A stretch of DNA of 7,660 nt from Methanothrix sp. (lineage in GTDB: Archaea > Halobacteriota > Methanosarcinia > Methanotrichales > Methanotrichaceae): the NCBI GenBank assembly GCA_028708055.1, contig JAQVZT010000062.1, forward strand, positions 1 to 7,660, read 5' to 3'. The notes under the pieces were generated by a model. It saw only the letters and a list, made by a program, of their open reading frames with translations. It was not told the origin of the DNA and ran no database searches. Positions within the stretch are counted from its first letter, which is position 1. Every line of letters begins with the position of its first letter. This document shows, one piece after another, positions 5,835-7,660 of the stretch. A program made the position numbers and the translations under genes.

Positions 5835-6193
5835 GGATATTTCTGATGACAAAAACGCCCCGGAGCGAACGCACCCAGCTTTGCCTGCGACTTCTTGCCC
5901 GATTGATCGGCTCAGGCGGTACTGCTGGCTCAGCCGATGTGATAGTCTATCTGGCAGGAGATGGCGTCTACAATCTGATCGGCCGGGACTGGCGGGATAG
6001 CGCCAACCAGTCAGGGTGTCGGCTCGTCAAGACCCTCCAGATGCTTCTGCCTGGGGACAAAATCATAGCCTGCCGGGAAGACCTGCTTGCAAGAGGCCTC
6101 TCTGCTGACGGGAATGCAGCAGTTCCTGCAAATTTCTATGAATTGCTGGTTAATGACATGATGAAGGAAGGAAGCCGAATCTATACTTTTTAG
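5831..6193 (+). CDS. DsrH/TusB-like sulfur-relay protein
   Basis: A 120-residue protein, somewhat longer than typical DsrH/TusB (about 95-100). Recognisable segments are the N-terminal strand (MRIFLMTKTP), Cys18 in ERTQLCLRLLARLI (near the conserved Cys of DsrH), the strand VYLAGDGVYNLI at about 39-50, and KIIACREDLLARGL at 77-90 with Cys81 in the usual place. The GDGVY motif is shared with the preceding gene, showing common ancestry of the trio. It is expected to join the two upstream products in a DsrEFH/TusBCD-like complex handing sulfur to a partner such as DsrC/TusE; no such partner gene is in the window. The start overlaps the previous stop (ATGA at 5831-5834). A short T-run at 6187-6191 runs into the stop codon and could be a weak archaeal termination signal. 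Confidence 0.78.
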   Translation: MRIFLMTKTPRSERTQLCLRLLARLIGSGGTAGSADVIVYLAGDGVYNLIGRDWRDSANQSGCRLVKTLQMLLPGDKIIACREDLLARGLSADGNAAVPANFYELLVNDMMKEGSRIYTF

Positions 6194-6239
6194 CCTATTG
6201 GGTGGAAAGCATTGAGACATTGACAAATCGTCTTATAGC

Positions 6240-6253
6240 GATATGTTTATATC
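6240..6253 (+). promoter_or_regulatory. TATA box overlapped by an inverted repeat (promoter/operator of the arsR-permease pair)
   Basis: TTTATATC at 6246-6253 matches the archaeal TATA consensus and predicts a transcript start near 6276. It is covered by the inverted repeat GATAT (6240-6244) and ATATC (6249-6253). A second short repeat, ATCG (6227-6230) with CGAT (6239-6242), overlaps it on the left. A repressor bound here would block TBP, consistent with autoregulation by the ArsR protein encoded just downstream. Confidence 0.5.
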
Positions 6254-6280
6254 TGAATAATGCCTGATCTGGATGCTATC

Positions 6281-6625
6281 ATGACAACGAAATCCGTCTC
6301 AAATCTGCGCGTCAAGATTCTCAGCGCTCTGTCCGATCCCATCCGGCTCGATCTGCTGGAGTATCTATCGGAAGGCGAGAAATGCGTCTGCCAAATAATC
6401 CCTGAGTTTCAAAGATCGCAATCTACCATTTCCAAGCATCTGAATATCCTCTACGAAGCGGACATATTGGAGCGCAGAGTGGACGGCAAGAGAACGATCT
6501 ATTACATAAAAGACCCAATGGTATTTGATATAATTCGCATGGTAGACTCGCTGGCGCTGAGACAGATATCGCAGCTTGCTGAGGCAGGCAAAATTTTGGA
6601 AAAATCGCTTGGCAACAATCAATGA
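6281..6625 (+). CDS. ArsR-family metal(loid)-responsive repressor
   Basis: A 114-residue protein of ordinary ArsR length with a complete winged helix. It contains LSDPIRLDLLEYL (about 17-29), the sensor motif GEKCVCQI with Cys35 and Cys37 in helix 3, the recognition helix RSQSTISKHLNILYEADIL (about 45-63), and the wing ERRVDGKRTIYYI. The CxC pair in this position binds As(III), Sb(III) or soft metals in ArsR and releases DNA. The third Cys of the E. coli ArsR site (ELCVCDLC) is not present. It is followed 19 bp later by a COG0701 permease gene and presumably controls it and itself. The ATG at 6281 is preferred because the TATA box at 6246-6253 would start the mRNA near 6276. An in-frame ATG at 6260 would add seven residues but lies upstream of that point. 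Confidence 0.88.
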   Translation: MTTKSVSNLRVKILSALSDPIRLDLLEYLSEGEKCVCQIIPEFQRSQSTISKHLNILYEADILERRVDGKRTIYYIKDPMVFDIIRMVDSLALRQISQLAEAGKILEKSLGNNQ

Positions 6626-6630
6626 ATAGC

Positions 6631-6638
6631 AGGAGTGA
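6631..6638 (+). promoter_or_regulatory. Strong ribosome-binding site of the permease
   Basis: AGGAGTGA stands 7 bases ahead of the ATG at 6645. It is close to the archaeal consensus GGAGGTGA and fixes the permease start. No TATA box lies in the 19-bp gap after the arsR stop, so the two genes are probably one transcript. Confidence 0.7.
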
Positions 6639-6644
6639 TTCTCA

Positions 6645-7660
6645 ATGGTTACTTACACCATAACAGCGGCCCTGCAAGCGGGGCTATCAACTTTGCTGGA
6701 TTACTTATCAGCACATGTCTTAACCTGTCTCGTCCCGGCATTTTTCATAGCCGGAGCGATAGCTGCTCTACTGCAGAAGGAGACAGTTCTCAAGTATTTT
6801 GGTGCTAATTCTCCCAAGTGGCTCTGCTACAGCGTGGCAGCCACCTCGGGCACGATCCTGGCTGTGTGCAGCTGCACCATCCTGCCCATGTTTGCAGGAA
6901 TCCAAAAAAGAGGCGCAGGCATCGGTCCGGCTACAGCATTTCTCTTCTCAGGTCCAGCCATAAACCTGATGGCAATCATCCTCACCGCCCGAGTGCTGGG
7001 ACTGGAGCTGGGCGCGGCCAGGGCGCTGGCAGCAGTCAGCATGGCCGTGATCATCGGCCTGATTATGGCGGCAATATTCCAAAAGTCCGATAGGGAGGGC
7101 CTGGCCAATTCAGCCCGCCCGGAGCCCTCTGATTTTCAGATGCAATCAGATCCATCCGAAAAGAGCCACCCTGATTATGTCAATGGCATCTTCATTGCGG
7201 TGCTGGTTGCCATATTGCTCGCCGCCACCTCAAGTGCTCTGTCGCTTTTGCCCAAGGCATCGATAGTAGGTGCACTGATATTAGTGGCCGGCCTGATGAT
7301 GAAAAAATACTACCAGCCCGACGAAAGGGATGCATTCCTGAGCGAAACCTGGTGGCTGGCTAAGAAGATATTTCCTCTGCTGGTGGTAGGAACATTTGTC
7401 ACTGGAGTCATCGGCTATTTCCTGCCTGTGGAGTGGATACGCAGCATCTTCGGGACGAGCAATTTCTTCTCCTGCTTCGTGGCCTCGATAATTGGCGCTC
7501 TGCTTTATATGCCTACGCTACTGGAAGTGCCTATCGTTGGCACCATCTTTGGCTACAGCAGCGGCGTTACCGCTGCGGGACCGGCACTGTCGCTCTTGCT
7601 GGCCGGGCCTTCTCTTTCCCTGCCGAGCATGATAGTGATCACTAAGGTGATAGGCTTAAA
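6645..7660 (+). CDS. COG0701 / ArsP-type permease, partial (cut by the window end)
   Basis: The frame is open from the ATG at 6645 to the window end, giving 338 residues of a polytopic membrane protein. Hydrophobic segments lie near 25-45, 60-85, 95-118, 125-145, 180-203, 205-220, 243-260, 272-300 and 305-325, and a hydrophilic loop (about 147-178) divides the two halves. The hallmark is CSCTILPMFAGIQKRG (75-90) followed by FLFSGPAINL (99-108). Both are typical of the DUF318/COG0701 permeases that include ArsP, an exporter of trivalent organoarsenicals. The second half has the related MPTLLEVPIVGTIFGY (289-304). Next to a CxC-type ArsR, export of a thiophilic metalloid or organometalloid is likely, but many COG0701 members have no known substrate. 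Little of the C-terminus should be missing, judging by the family's usual length of about 300-400. Confidence 0.87.
   Translation, partial: MVTYTITAALQAGLSTLLDYLSAHVLTCLVPAFFIAGAIAALLQKETVLKYFGANSPKWLCYSVAATSGTILAVCSCTILPMFAGIQKRGAGIGPATAFLFSGPAINLMAIILTARVLGLELGAARALAAVSMAVIIGLIMAAIFQKSDREGLANSARPEPSDFQMQSDPSEKSHPDYVNGIFIAVLVAILLAATSSALSLLPKASIVGALILVAGLMMKKYYQPDERDAFLSETWWLAKKIFPLLVVGTFVTGVIGYFLPVEWIRSIFGTSNFFSCFVASIIGALLYMPTLLEVPIVGTIFGYSSGVTAAGPALSLLLAGPSLSLPSMIVITKVIGL

Noticed and set aside
5128..6193. Part of a dissimilatory sulfite reductase (dsr) sulfur-oxidation operon
   Set aside because: No dsrAB, dsrC or dsrMK-like gene is present. Only the small sulfur-carrier family is shared.
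6645..7660. ArsB- or Acr3-type arsenite efflux pump
   Set aside because: The CSCTILPMFAG and FLFSGPAINL motifs belong to the COG0701/ArsP permeases, which are a different family.

Overview
The window looks like a stretch of a methanogenic archaeon of the Methanosarcinales, most likely a Methanothrix (Methanosaeta) relative. The reasons are a Methanosarcina-type S-layer duplication domain, archaeal TATA/BRE promoter elements close to start codons, an IS1634-type transposase of the kind common in these genomes, and a C-x2-C-x4-C-x16-C iron-sulfur domain attached to a winged-helix regulator. The lineage call is inferred from protein families only.

The left part is on the minus strand. Positions 1-839 hold the 5' part of an IS1634-family insertion sequence cut by the window edge, with 244 residues of transposase visible. 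About 24 bp inward from its apparent end lies the stop codon of a large secreted protein (863-3553). That protein joins three modules that normally occur apart: a transglutaminase-like domain, a PstS-type phosphate-binding domain and one S-layer domain.

A divergent intergenic region (about 3572-3713) with inverted repeats and TATA boxes separates it from a plus-strand block that runs to the window end. The block starts with a Cys-rich ArsR-family regulator (3714-4178). Next is an unusual ArsR-like regulator (4233-5030) with a middle segment that reads like one TATA-binding-protein repeat and a C-terminal 4Fe-4S domain. Three tightly coupled DsrE/TusD-, DsrF/TusC- and DsrH/TusB-like genes follow (5128-6193, joined by ATGA overlaps). 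After a second promoter region come an ArsR regulator with the classic Cys-Val-Cys sensor motif (6281-6625) and a COG0701/ArsP-type permease (from 6645, cut off at 7660).

How the genes may work together (inference): the plus-strand block looks like a sulfur-transfer and thiophilic-metal(loid) response island. It has three winged-helix regulators with three different apparent sensing chemistries (an N-terminal Cys cluster, an Fe-S cluster, and a helix-3 CxC site), a DsrEFH-like sulfur carrier complex and an exporter. The most unusual items are the HTH / TBP-like / Fe-S regulator next to the DsrEFH trio, and the transglutaminase-PstS-S-layer fusion. No RNA gene, CRISPR array or replication origin is visible.
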